From Carya illinoinensis (taxonomy: Eukaryota > Streptophyta > Magnoliopsida > Fagales > Juglandaceae): DNA of 64,000 bases. The stretch lies in the NCBI RefSeq assembly GCF_018687715.1, contig NC_056752.1:14542001-14606000 (forward strand). Reading direction: 5' to 3'. Positions 1 to 11,109 of the stretch are shown one piece after another. Position 1 is the first letter of the stretch; every line of letters begins with the position of its first letter. The position numbers and the translations under genes are program-made. Below the pieces are notes generated by a model. The model was given only the letters and a program-made list of their open reading frames with translations, had not been told where the DNA came from and made no database searches.

Positions 1-423
1 ATAACCTACCCACTATCAGCTCTTGTATCAGAAAAAGGGTGTGTATAACCCTTGTGCGTGTAGAAAGTGTTCTACATAGGGAATAGTTGAATCACCACGT
101 GTAAGGTGATTGCAAGCGTAGAGGGTGTTCTACACGGATCCTTTGTAGTGGTGTTGTTCAAAGGTGTAATAGGTTTCTATCTCCACCTGAAGGAGATTGA
201 ATAGTGAATTTGGGAATCCTCAAGGGGTAGCTTGAGGCGAGGACGTAGGCAGTGGGGCCGAACCTCATTAACATACTGAGTTTGCTTCTCTCTTACCCTT
301 ACTCTTTATATTTATTGTTATTTCATATTTTGTTTATATTTTATATTTTATATTTGATTTATAATTGTTATTTTTTTAATACAACTCAATTCACCCCCTC
401 TTGTGTTAGTCATCTAGGTAACA
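1..423 (+). mobile_element. 3' part of a Ty1/copia-type LTR
   Basis: The segment resembles the 3' half of a plant copia LTR. It has a stretch around 225-265 (gaggcgaggacgtaggcagt... then ccgaacctc) and ends in a cytosine-rich caattcaccccctcttgtg stretch (about 387-407), then CA at 422-423. The 5' part of the LTR lies outside the window. Immediately after CA the sequence becomes homologous to the inside of the Ty3 LTR found again at 4926. This suggests that the copia element (or a solo LTR) inserted into that Ty3 LTR. The 252-470 reading frame is not a gene. The assignment rests on remembered LTR style, not on seeing both LTRs. Confidence 0.5.
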
Positions 424-1721
424 ATGGGAATTCGGCTAGGGTAAGAAAAGATAGGATCTCTAGGGTTTAAATGGGTTTAAGTAGATCCTAAGATTTAGGA
501 ATTGGAGGCTAGGATTAGGGTTTCCTAAAATGTAGGAAATCCCTATAGAAATTAAGGTTTACGGCTAGGCTTGTTGGAGGCAATAGATCTATAATAGATC
601 TAGGGTTTTGTGGCTTTATGGATGATGGAATATGGATCTATGGAGGCTTATGAAGTGTTTGATAGGTGAGAAAGTGTACGAAAAGGATAGGAAATTATAG
701 ATCTAGGCTATAGCATGTGAGAATTGTAGATCTATGGAAGTGGGAATGTGTTGGGCATGATTGATGATTAGGAGATGGGAATTATGCAAGAAAAATGATG
801 AACACGATGGAAATATGATGAACACGCATGAAAACTCAACTCCAATTCAAGAATTACACCAAGATGAAAGAATACCTCATATATTGATAAATTGAATCAC
901 ACATATTCAATGAATTGCAAGGTGATGATCCTCTCTTTAGGATTCATGAATTTCACACAAAAAGCCCAAATGCAAAGGCACCAAAATATGATCTCCTAAA
1001 CAAATAATCTCCCTCTAAGATAATTGCCAAAAGATATAAATGAAATGACTAAAGGTCCTATTTATAGAGCTTACAAATTGGAAACCCCCAAAAGATCCCT
1101 AGCGAAATAAATAAATAAACAAAGCAAATAAATAAAATAATAAATGGATAAATGGCCCTATGACCATGACATGCATGGCCCATGGTGGGCTGGTGTATTG
1201 CATGGCCCACAATTGGGCTAGTCTTGGTCTGGTCCGATGGCTGGCTGCATGGCATGGCATTGTACCATGCGTTGGTCTGGTGGTGGGCACGGCATGGCGT
1301 TGTGCGTGGCCCGCTGATGGTGGCATGGCATGGTGCCAAGCCTAGGACTGATGGTGGGCATAGGGTGGTGCCATATAACTGCTATGAGGCCCAATCAAGT
1401 GGCTTAGTCACTGGTCCTCCATGGCCAGGGTTGGTGGCCTGGGCGATGGGCATGTATGGCCCAAGCTAATGGTCTGGGCGCTGGGGCTACAAGGCACGGG
1501 CTGGACCCTTGCTCTAGATGGCACGCCTGTGAGGGCACGCCACAAACCTCGTTATGTGGTGCTGCACATAGGGACTGCGTGCTGCCAATAGCCTCCATGG
1601 GCGCTTGTTGTGTGTCCCGACCTTATCCAAGGTATGCATGCAAGCTAGCCATTTAACTGTCCTGACCCTCCAAGAGCTGTGTTGAGATGTGTTCCCGGGC
1701 AATCCTCCTAGGGTTGTGACA
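424..1721 (-). repeat. Left (3') LTR of minus-strand Ty3/gypsy element
   Basis: This segment is repeated, with scattered substitutions, at 4926-6205 plus 10976-11109, so it is an LTR. In element orientation (minus) it begins TGTCACAAC at 1721, directly after a polypurine tract. Its far end at 424 abuts the copia LTR and may be truncated there. The middle (1150-1620) is GC-rich and full of GCATGG/GGCCCA motifs. Short frames in this stretch (1058-1656) have no recognisable product. Confidence 0.85.
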
Positions 1722-1734
1722 TTCCCCCTCCCTT
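1722..1734 (-). other. Polypurine tract of the Ty3 element
   Basis: Read on the minus strand this is AAGGGAGGGGGAA. It lies immediately upstream of the LTR start TGTCACAAC, the expected position of the plus-strand priming site. It fixes the orientation of the element as minus. Confidence 0.75.
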
Positions 1735-2582
1735 CAAGCACATCCTTGCCCTCAAAGATCAAATGTGGATACCTCAACATGATATCATTATAGTCCTCCC
1801 AAGATGCCTCCTCTCTCGGCACCCCTTGCCATTGGATCAAGACTTGCCATACTTTCCTCCTTTTCCTCCCTCGGGTCACTACCCTATATTCAAGAACCAC
1901 TATAGGTCGCAAGAGCATCCTTCCCTCATCATCAAAGTTAGGAAGCTCTTCCACTATAAGGCTTGGGTCCCCAATTCTCTTCTTCAAATTCAGCACATTA
2001 GGGACATACACATATCCCTTGTAGTAGATTAGGCCATCCCTCACTTTGAAACCTACCACTCCTCCACCTTGGGCATCAAGTAGCTCAATGATCTCCAAGG
2101 CCCAAGCATCAATGTGTGTGGCCTCTCTAATTTTGTCCCATACTCTCCATTCAGCCCCACTCAAGGCCATCAACATGGAATCATCTTACTCATGAGTAGT
2201 CCACAAAATGTAGTTCTCCTCAGCTATCAAAGCCCCACAAGGCTCCACTTTCTTAGGTATCAATGTTGTCCATGTATGCTTCTTAGTCCCGAGCTTGAAC
2301 TTCATGGTCATCTTATCATAATCATTCATCACATTCCCAACGCCTTTAAGCCAAGCATTGCCCAACAAAACCTCAAGGTCCCTCAAGTGCTAGGATATGC
2401 AAATCTGTTACTATTCTCACCCTTTGCACATTCATCTTGACTTCTTTTACAAGTGCTTCACACTTAAGCTTGTCTCCATTTGCAACCTTCACTTCAAATG
2501 GTTCAATAGCACTCTGCTTCAATCCTACTTTAGTCACAATCTTGGTGTTGATAAAGTTGTGAGTAGACCCACTATCCACCAA
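1722..2582 (-). pseudogene. Ty3/gypsy protease fused to integrase tail (RT, RNase H and integrase core missing)
   Basis: Two minus frames are visible. From 2582 the reading frame opens with an aspartic protease site, VDSGSTHNFI, and continues in another frame (2386-2186) with the post-protease segment ending WTTHE. After a TAA the same frame goes on (2176-1722) with a segment typical of the start of the integrase zinc-binding region (VRDGLIYYKGYVYVPN). This is followed by an integrase C-terminal tail (VLIQWQGVPREEASWEDYND). In a complete chromovirus-like Pol about 800-1000 residues of RT, RNase H and integrase core would lie between protease and this tail. They are absent. The element therefore cannot make its own RT, and it looks like an internally deleted or non-autonomous copy. 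Confidence 0.75.
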
Positions 2583-2601
2583 CTAAGATATCTCAATCTT
2601 C

Positions 2602-4129
2602 CTAATCAACGCCATAACCCTCATGGAAGTGGGTTTTTGGACTCCCAACATGACATTGGAGAGATTTCGGCATCACCACTATCCTCACTAGGTTCAGCCT
2701 TTTATGCTCCAACTCATGGTTTGAGGACTCATCAAGATCATCATCCTCAAGTAATACATAAGCTTTGGCCAACTTGCATGTGTGCTCTCTACTCCACTTT
2801 TCTCCACACTTGAAGCATAGACTGTTCTTGATTCTTTCTTGAACTTTCTCTCTTGAGAATTTCTTCATCTCATTCAACTTAGCCTTGGAAGTCCCATCAT
2901 CAACATCTCTACCTTTCCAAGCATTTTTGGCTTGCAATGGTGTAGTGAACTTACTCCCCACATCCTTGGATTGGCGCCTATCATAGGAGGAACTCTCCTC
3001 CAATATCTCGACCATCCACATGACCTCTTGGATCTTGGTGGGCTGCTTCAATTTGATATCCTTAGCTATCCAAGGCTTCAATCTATCAATGAACATCCCA
3101 ACAAGGGCCTCCTCGGACCAACCTCTAACAAGCGTTTGAAGTTGCAGGAACTCCTCTATGTATGCCTTCACCTTGCCATCTTGTTTCAACTTGGCAAGTT
3201 AACCATGATGATTAATGGTCAGGGATGGTCCAAATTGAAGGAGGAACTCCTTCTCAAAAGCCGTCCACCCCAACCTTCTTCTCTCCTTGGCATATTGATC
3301 TCTTAGCCATCTCCACCACTTACCTGCCTTACCTTCTAGGTAGAAACATGCCGTAGACACTCTCTCATCTCTTGGAACCTCATAAGTATGAAAATAATGG
3401 TCTACTTTATCAAGCAACTCATGTGGAACCCCCCCTATTGAACTTAGGGAAGTCCACTTTTGGCCACTTGGGTCCCCAGTCAAAAGCCCGGTTTCCCCTC
3501 ATCTCATCCTCACGGTCATCATAGTGTCTTCGTCTTCTCTCATACTAGCCTCTTCCTCTACCTCAATGGTGGCATCCTCTTCCAACTAGGTCTCCATGAC
3601 CATATGGCTCTTCCTCATCTTGATCATACTCGGCCACATGGCCATCATCATGTCTTGGCTCTTCATATCTCACATCTTGATGTCTCTCTCTTATACTTGG
3701 ACCTCCATTGCAGTTACCATCATGGATCCATCTTTCCACTGCAACCCGGTTATTCTCAATACAACTGCCTCTTCTCATTTCAACTCTTGGTGGTTCATGC
3801 ATAGAATCAGTTACACTTGTCTCTACACCATCAACAAAAGCATCTTGCCTTTGTCCATTAGTCTCACAGCGTTGGCCTTGGTCCTCAACAAGTCTCCTTT
3901 CTAATCTCTCTATGCTCTTGTGTGTTTCTCTCCTCACGATATCCATGGCTCTCCTATTTTCCTCACTTTCTCGAGTAATGGCATTCAAGGCCATCCTCAG
4001 TTCGGCCATTGTAGTATTGACCTCAATAAGAATGTCCATGACTTTGGAGGTATGCCCCTCGAGCATCTCTATACATTCCCGATTGAAACTCTTATTCCCT
4101 TCGGCTCCTAGATTGCTTCCAGACATCAT
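2602..4129 (-). pseudogene. Ty3/gypsy Gag, broken in three frames
   Basis: Three successive minus frames cover a gag gene. The frame at 4129-3563 starts MMSGSNLGAEG and has a coiled-coil-like Glu/Arg-rich segment (MDIVRRETHKSIERLERR). The frame at 3483-3199 carries the retrotransposon gag core (LEGKAGKWWRWLRDQY). The frame at 3189-2602 holds the end of the core and a CCHC-like zinc knuckle (CFKCGEKWSREHTC). At least two frame changes break the protein. Gag would form the particle that packages the element RNA. The protease begins about 20 bases downstream. Confidence 0.75.
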
Positions 4130-4925
4130 GCTTGCAAACTAACCACTTCAACAACTTGCAAACTGACTTGCAAACTGAAATTTTCTGTTTGGTGAAGCTT
4201 GGGCAGCAACCCAAACTCTCTTGGATGGTAGAATAAGCCTCAAGACTCCAACCTTGAGTTGTCCACCTTTGTGGGTGGCCAACCCCTCTTGCACAAGCTC
4301 AAGTCCAACCACGGGTCCTCCACCTTCAAGGGTGGCCAACCCCTTTAAGTCACACTAGTCGAACCTTTTCCTCAACCCTCAAACTTCAATAAAAAAATTT
4401 ACAACTAACAAGAAAAATAAACAACGTCAAGGTCCTCCATGGACCTCCCAATCAAATTCACAAAGGATTGAGTTAACATGTTGTTTAACTCTTGGAGAAG
4501 TAAAAACTTCTCAAAAACACCAAGCAAGAATTCTCTAAATGAAACTCTCTCAATGAAAGCACCAATTTTGTGTTGGGAACCTTGGTCCAGTTCCCAAACA
4601 CTAAGTTGTCCACGCCTTGGTTCTTCTTGGGTTGACCGAATGCCTAAGCCCTCTTGCTTGGTTATTGCACAACAATAGCAATGATGGAAATTTTGGTAAG
4701 GTGAGGCTAAGTGTTTATGACTGGAAAAGGATGAAGGAAGTGATGAAACTCCAATGCATGTGATGGGGCACACGGCAATAGTAAGGCACAATAGGGGTGG
4801 CGCCACTTTGGTGTTTTCCTAGGGTTTGGAGTATGGAATGGCTCTTGGTTTGGAGTATGGAATGGCTCTTAGGGTTGGTGACGTGTAGGATGAGATCCAA
4901 AAGTGTAGGAAGTGTTTTAGGGTTT
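4130..4925 (-). other. Ty3 5' untranslated region / LTR-distal segment with candidate primer-binding site
   Basis: No gene is seen. On the minus strand 4575-4550 reads ...CCAACACA AAATTGGTGCTTTCATTGAG. The sequence TTGGTGCTTTCATTGAG after a CA end looks like the LTR end plus primer region of some plant Ty3 elements. If so, the true right LTR begins near 4576, not 4926, and the left LTR has lost its last 350 bases or is split by the copia element. Around 4835-4872 a short sequence (tttggagtatggaatggctctt) is duplicated in tandem. Confidence 0.4.
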
Positions 4926-6197
4926 ATGGGAATTTGGCTAGGGTAAGAAAAGATAGGATCTTTAGGGTTTAAGTGGGTTTAAGTAGATCCTAAGATTTAG
5001 GAATTGGAGGCTAGGGTTAGGGTTTCCTAAAATGTAGGAAATCCTTATGGAAATTAGGGTTTACGACTAGGCTTGTTGGAGGCAATAGATCTAGGGTTTT
5101 GTGGCTTTATGGAATATATCTATAATGGAATATGGATTTATTGAGGCTTATGAAGTGTTTGGTAGGTGAGAAAGTGTATGGAAAGGATAGGAAATTACAG
5201 ATCTAGGCTATGGCATGTGAGAATTATAGATCTATGGAAGTGGGAATGTGTTGGGCATGATTGATGATTGGGAGATGGGAATTATGCAAGAAAAATATGA
5301 ACACGATGGAAATATGATGAACACGCATGAAAACTCAACTCCAATTCAAGAATTACACCAAGATGAAAGACTACCTCATATATTGATAAATTGAATCACA
5401 CATATTCAATGAATTACAAGGTGATGATCCTCTCTTTGGGATTCACGAATTTCACCCAAAAAGCCCAAGTGCAAAGGCATCGAAATATAATCTCCTAAAA
5501 AAATAATCTCCGTCAAGGATAATTGCCAAAAGATGTAAATAAAATGACTAAAGGTCCTATTTATAGAGCTTACAAATTGGAAACCTCCAAAAGGTCCCTA
5601 GTGAAATAAACAAAGCAAATAAATAAAATAATAAATGGATAAATGGCCCTATGACCGTGACATGCATGGCCCATGGTGGGCTAGTGTAGTGCATGGCCCA
5701 CGACTAGGCTAGTCTTGGTCTGGTCCGATGGCTGGTTGCATGGCATGGCATAGTGATATGTGTTGGTCTAGTGATGGGCACGGCATGGCGTTGTGCGTGG
5801 CCTACTGATGGTGGCATGGCATGGTGCCAACCCTAGGCCTGATGGTGGGCATAGGGTGGTGCCGTGTTGCTGCTATGAGGCCCAGTCAAGTGGCTTGGGC
5901 GTTGGTCCTGCATGGCCCGGACTGGTGGCCTGGGCAATGGGCATGCCTGGCCCAAGCTGATGGTCTGGGCTCTGGGGTTGCAAAGCACGGGCTGGAGCCG
6001 TGCGCTGGATGGCATGCCCACCAGGCATGCCACTAGCTCTGCCTACAAGTCACGGGCTGGAGCAGTGCACTGGATGGTGTGCCTATTAGGGCGCGCCACT
6101 AACCTCATTGTGTGGTGGTAAAGTGCACATGCGCATGCGCAAGGGAATGCACATGCCTGCACGCAGGGACTTCTCTTGGCCAATTGCCTCCGTGGGC

Positions 6198-6205
6198 GTT
6201 TGTTG
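6198..6205. repeat. 8-bp target site duplication, left copy
   Basis: GTTTGTTG immediately before the TAGGGTGGGC end. The partner is GTTTGCTG at 10968-10975. Eight bases is the hAT hallmark. Confidence 0.9.
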
Positions 6206-6213
6206 TAGGGTGG

Positions 6214-6412
6214 GCTCCGACTCCGACGGAGTCGGAATAGACAATTTCGAACTCCGACTCCTGTCGGAGTCGGAGGAAAATTTTTTTCTGACTCCGACTC
6301 CGATCGGAGGTTGGAATTCCGATCGGAGCCGGAGTCCGAACTCCGACTATATTTGGGCTTTGGCCCAATTCCGACTCCGAAAGCCCAATTCCGACTCCGA
6401 AGGCCCAACTAC
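6214..6412. repeat. hAT subterminal TCCGAC repeats, transposase 3' side
   Basis: More than ten copies of TCCGAC/GTCGGA in both orientations are packed in this 200-bp stretch next to the terminal repeat. Clustered short subterminal repeats are the usual binding sites of hAT transposases. The binding role here is inferred. Confidence 0.75.
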
Positions 6413-6785
6413 GAAGGTCCATACTTAATACTAGGCCCAACTACCTAAATAACATAAATACAAATGACATTGATTAAACAGTCATACGTTACACAACCAA
6501 ATAGTAGTAAATTAGTAATTAAACAATAACAAAGTCTTGATTCTTGAACATCGAGAAAGGAAAAAAGTCTTGATTCTTGAAATTTAAACCAGTAGCCACC
6601 ACCATTCGGTATTCATTCTCATAATGTTTTATCTGCAAAATAATACATATGAAAATATTTTAAAAAAATATAGTATGAAATTATGAATTATGAAATTGTG
6701 AATAATTTTTTAAATGATTTAAAAATACTAATCTAGTACCTGAATAGCATCACCCATCCATGTACTTGTAACTCATCCACAATTA

Positions 6786-9175
6786 TCACTCATCTGCAAC
6801 TATGCTAGGGTTCACGAGTAGGTCTACAAAATCATAAAAATTAGAAGTTGAATAATTAAAACATAATAAATATTTAAATTATCATTTAAAAGCATATAAA
6901 CTATAAATTTACCTGATTCAAGCCTATAGCTTTCGGGATCAATGATATCTACTCCAATGGGCATTTCACATAGCCAATTCTGTGTACAAATGAGGGCCTC
7001 CACAGTTGAAGCTGATAATGAACTCCGATAAGCATCTAACACACGACCTCCAGTACTAAACGCCGACTCAGAGGCAACCGTAGTGATAGGAATAGCCAAC
7101 AAATCTCGAGCTATTCGGGAAAGAATAGGAAACTTGGTGGAATGAACCTTCCACCAAGTTAATAACTGAAATGCATCACTAGGTGCCTCGACATCTTCCA
7201 TCAAATAGCGTTCAACCTCAGATCTACACTGCATAATATTCCTCGATGCACGCCTTTGATGATATCGCTGCACCAATGGTGATGAAAGAGATGCAGTAGA
7301 AGCAGTGTAATCACCGGAAGATGTCGAACTGGTCGGGTGTGAGGAGCTACGGCTACCACTGGCTGGAGTAGGATGACTATTATTGTTGTAGTGGCCATAT
7401 AAGTCATCAATATCCTTTCTCAGCTCTCGAATAAACTCTTCAGCCTTCTCTTCCCCAAGGATGTCAATAAAGAAAAATTGTATAATTTCCAACTTATATC
7501 GGGGGTCAAGGATTGCAGCCACAAGTAATAATCTATTTATCTTCACAATATCCCCCCAATATTTTTCATATTTTGATTTCATCCTCATAGCCGTAGCAAA
7601 TAACAATCCCTCGCTATTACCATAATTATGTTGCAAGTGATCATGAATCCTCGAAAGCTCGTCGAAGTACAAGTTCGCAGTACAATATTTGGATCCAGAT
7701 ATCCGCATAGTTGTATCATAAAATAACTTCAAAAAATCAACGAAACACTTCACACGATCCCAATCAACTGCATTCGGCGCACCGAGTCCCCTTCTCCCCC
7801 CAGTAGACTCCATCAAAGCATACCTCAGACCCCCATCCTCGACCTCCATTCGCTGGAATGCCCTTTCGTACTTCTGCGCCACCGCCAACATCATATATGT
7901 GGAGTTCCATCGAGTCGGAACGTCCAAGCACAACATAGCGGAACATGGAATCTGAAGTTGTTCTGCTATCGCCTTAAACTTGCCAAGCCTTTGGGGGGAA
8001 GCCCTCACATATCTCACAATGTTGCGCACTTTGGTAATTGAATCATCAACCTCCTTCAACCCCTCTGAAACAATGAGGTTGATGATATGAGCGCAACATC
8101 GGACATGTATAAACTCGTGTCCATGAACGATATCTTCTTTTACCGTTGTATTTCTCTTAAACCACTCAATTGCAGTATCATTGGCACTAGCATTGTCAAC
8201 TGTGATACAAAGGACTTTTTTAATTCCCCAGTCTTGAATACAATCATCCATCATTGCACCAATGGATGCACCCTTGTGATCAACTATCTCTTTAAATCCA
8301 ATTATCCGTTTGTGCAGTGTCCACTCACTGTCAATAAAGTGGGTTGTGATACACATGTAGCCCACATTTTGTATGGACGTCCATGTATCAGGGGTGAATG
8401 ACACTCTCTGACCAATCCGAGAAAACATCTCTTTCATTTCCGTCTTCTCCTTCAAATGCCTCTTTAAACAATCACGCATAACTGTATACCGTGAAGGCAT
8501 GGGAAAACGTGGCTCAAGACAGCGCACAAATTTGTTGAAGCCTTTCTTGTCAACTGTGGTAAAAGGCATCTCATCAGTAATGATCATCTCTGCAAGTAAA
8601 TTCCGCAACATCTTCTCACTATATTGAGGGATTATAAGCTTCTTAACATGTGATCCGCCAGCATCAGTTGCCATTTGAGTTTCGTAACTCAGCTTGGTTT
8701 GATCAGTGCCAGTGGCCGCCAATCCCTTCGCAATCTTATACCGCTGGCAACCGGTAAGATGTGCTATCACACTGGTGCCTTGTTTCTTCGAATGGCAACC
8801 ACAAAGTTGCCCACAGTGGTTACATCTTGCTTGAGGGTTCACATTATCACCAGGAATTTTAGTGAAATGTTCCCATGTCCACGACCGTTTTTTAGAAGGC
8901 CGTGGTGGTCGATCTTGCTCAATGGGCACATCTGCCATCTCCTCCTCTTCATTGAACATATCTTCATCTTCTCCTTCTATATCTACTGGGAGTCGACTGG
9001 ATGCACAGGAAGTAGCTGCTCTAGATGCTGGTCTAGATGCAGCCCTAGATGGGGCTCTAGGGGTGGAAGTACATGCCGTCGTCGGGGTGGAAGCCTCCGC
9101 CGGTGCAGGATCACTGGCCTTGTCTCCACAATCTCTACTTCTACTAGTAGTAGAATCCATACTATTTGAAATCAA
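6786..9175 (-). CDS. hAT transposase with BED zinc finger, apparently intact
   Basis: This encodes the enzyme that cuts and pastes the 6206-10967 element. A single open frame runs 9175-6824 (783 codons). A better end uses an 89-base GT-AG intron (6912-6824): exon 1 ends at 6913 in phase 1 and exon 2 (6823-6786) adds DLLVNPSIVADE and a stop, giving 766 aa. Residues 1-66 are Ser/Ala/Thr-rich and 67-82 are acidic. A BED finger follows with C118, C121, H139 and C143. The RNase H-like catalytic core shows D263 (FTPDTW) and D327 (CITVDNAS), then the PTRWNSTYMML motif. The C-terminal hAT dimerisation block has SRIARDLLAIP and VASESAFSTGGR. No stop or frameshift is seen, so the element may still be competent. 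An earlier start or a further 5' exon cannot be excluded. Confidence 0.9.
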
Positions 9176-10398
9176 AGAACCTGAAAAATTAAATTAAAAG
9201 CAGGAAGTTAGTTGCTAAAATAAAAAATGTAAATACTGTAAATAATACAAAATTAGAGCAAGTAAGTATATATGATAATGATATTAGAGCAAGTAAGTAT
9301 ATAGATTGCATATGTACAATATATAAAGTTTGGCCTATTAATTAACACACATACATATATATAGAATTATATATGATATATAAATATATAAAGTTTATTT
9401 ATATGATATATAAATATATAAATATATGATAATAACCATGCACCAACTACCTAAGAGAAGTCCTAGCCCGAGAGAGAACATTAATATATATTTTAATATA
9501 TATATAATCTATAACATCGTGGCATCATTTACCCTTTTGTTTAAGTGGGCCAACAGTTTCTATTTTTATTTTTTCCAATTGTACTTTGTATAGAATATAC
9601 ATAGAGTGGACTTTACTATGCTGGAAAACTTGGTATGGACAGTGGAAAACAGAAAATCATTGGTCCAAACCCAGTTTCCCTCTTAATTTCTAGATTTTAT
9701 GGTCCAACTTTCAAGCATGATGGTGTTGTTTGTTCCTCTTCCAGAAATGAATCTCCAATATTTTCTGCACATTTTGTTTAGGTTGTTATCCGAGGGGTAT
9801 ATATGTAGTTTTCATCAATGAGTAGCAACTCATATATCCTTAGCTGTTGAGAGTAAAACACTGAGGAAGTAGGCCTTGCTTACAAATTAGAAGCATAGGA
9901 GCATGTATCCAAATATACACCTATCTTGGAACTATCTTTTTTCTCTTTTATAGTTGTTCTTGAGCTGTTTCTGGCCAACAACTATAACTGAGCTCGTATT
10001 ATTTACTTGGTTCATGACATAATATGCCTCATATTGTCCACCGATTGTCTTGCAAAGCCTTCTTGGATTTTTTATGTTCTTGAATAATTTGAGTTCATTA
10101 AAAAGGCTCCTTTCAGGAGATCATTTGCATATTATATGAGGATTGACCCCAAAGGTACAACTGCCATTACAATCAGGCTTTAAAATGATGTAAAATAACA
10201 TGATTGTTTTCAGGGACATTTTCACAAACACATTCCGTTCACTGCTCTAGATACAAACACCATGATAAAATTTAACACATATTCACACCATGATACAAAC
10301 ATATTTCTAATTTCCTATATTCTACACAATCCAAAATCAATAGCCATTACAGATTCACTATTTATAAATCCACAATCACAAATTGTTTACTAAAAGGC
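9176..10398 (-). other. 5' leader / intron region of the hAT element
   Basis: AT-rich DNA between the transposase start and the GC-rich terminal region, with short TATATA runs (9340-9510). No coding frame of interest was seen. It probably holds the 5' untranslated region and possibly an intron of the transposase gene. Confidence 0.4.
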
Positions 10399-10677
10399 AT
10401 GAATTTAAATCCCAAAACTTACCCGTTGATGACGGCGAGAACTGGGCAGCGTGAGTCCGTGACGACAGAAACCTGGTGGAGCTTTTGGGCCGTTAGGCGT
10501 GCGAGCCTACGACGGTGCGCCGTGAGCCGTGCGAGTGCCGACTGCCGAAAGTGTGAGTCTGTGAGTAGTGCGTACTGCGTAGCCTACTGCCTGAGACTTG
10601 GTCACTTGAGTGGTCCGAGAGTCATGAGACGGATGCATGAAGAAATGGCTCAAGAGGTATGGCCCTCACAGAGCAAA

Positions 10678-10714
10678 ACGATGTCGTTCCTATTTAATTG
10701 GAACGGCGTCGTTT
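10678..10714. repeat. Imperfect palindrome with ACGNCGT cores
   Basis: AACGATGTCGTTCC, a 9-base spacer, then GGAACGGCGTCGTT form inverted arms with two mismatches. The site shares the AACGNCGTCGTT core with the perfect palindrome that follows 16 bases later. Confidence 0.7.
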
Positions 10715-10730
10715 AAGATAGAAACATTAA

Positions 10731-10766
10731 ACACAGATGCAAAACGACGTCGTTTTGCATCTGTGT
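10731..10766. repeat. 36-bp perfect palindrome in the hAT 5' region
   Basis: The left half is ACACAGATGCAAAACGAC. The right half is its exact reverse complement with no spacer. It lies about 200 bp inside the transposase-promoter end of the hAT element, between subterminal repeats and leader. A regulatory or transposase-binding role is possible but not shown. Confidence 0.9.
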
Positions 10767-10794
10767 AATTATTTAAAAAAAAACTTCAGAGTTC

Positions 10795-10945
10795 GGAGTT
10801 CGGAATTCGGAGCCACGTTTGGATCCGACTCCGACTCCGAATTTCGCTCAACTAAAAGAACCACCTCTGATTTCTGACTCCGATTTCTGAAACTCCGACT
10901 CCGATGTAGTCGGAATCGGAGCGGAGGTCAGCCGGAGTCGGAAAT
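10795..10945. repeat. hAT subterminal TCCGAC repeats, transposase 5' side
   Basis: Repeated GACTCCGA/TCGGAGTC words mirror those at 6214-6412. Together with the terminal repeats they define the two ends needed for transposition. Confidence 0.75.
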
Positions 10946-10967
10946 TTCAGAAATCTGCCCACCCCTA

Positions 10968-10975
10968 GTTTGCTG
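10968..10975. repeat. 8-bp target site duplication, right copy
   Basis: GTTTGCTG immediately after the GCCCACCCCTA end. One base differs from the left copy, so some time has passed since insertion. Confidence 0.9.
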
Positions 10976-11109
10976 CTTGTCCCAGGCTAAGCCAAGTCAT
11001 GCATGCTGGCTAGCCAAGTCATGCATGCTGGCTAGCCAAGTGACTATCCTAACCCTCCAAGAGTTATGTCGAGGTGTCGTCCAAGGCAATCCTCCTAGGA
11101 GTTGTGACA

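Larger units (their letters stand above)
6206..10967 (-). mobile_element. Complete hAT transposon inserted in a Ty3 LTR
   Basis: The ends are TAGGGTGGGC at 6206-6215 and GCCCACCCCTA at 10957-10967, inverted repeats apart from one extra base. The 8-bp target duplication is GTTTGTTG (6198-6205) and GTTTGCTG (10968-10975), one mismatch. The uninterrupted Ty3 LTR at about 1585-1610 shows the empty-site sequence (gcttgttg then tgtcccga). Both ends carry dense TCCGACTCCGA-type subterminal repeats (6214-6410, 10795-10945). The transposase is on the minus strand. Length is 4762 bp, normal for an autonomous plant hAT element. Confidence 0.93.
4926..11109 (-). repeat. Right (5') LTR of the Ty3/gypsy element, split by a hAT insertion
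   Basis: Positions 4926-6205 and 10976-11109 together reproduce the left LTR 424-1721. The two copies are easily aligned over their whole length with many point changes. The end at 11101-11109 (GTTGTGACA) matches 1713-1721. Between the two halves lies a hAT transposon with its target duplication. A short tandem duplication (about 22 bases, gccaagtcatgcatgctggcta) at 10991-11035 is present only in this copy. Confidence 0.85.

Noticed and set aside
5821..6440. Several frames at the right Ty3 LTR and hAT junction
   Set aside because: They lie in LTR and hAT subterminal repeats; the sequence is repeated without coding conservation in the left LTR.
8087..9197. Plus-strand frames across the first hAT transposase
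   Set aside because: Antisense shadows of the minus-strand transposase.
10399..10716. A 105-codon frame rich in Arg/Ser in the hAT 5' region
   Set aside because: GC-rich non-coding leader; no domain, and it runs opposite to the transposase.
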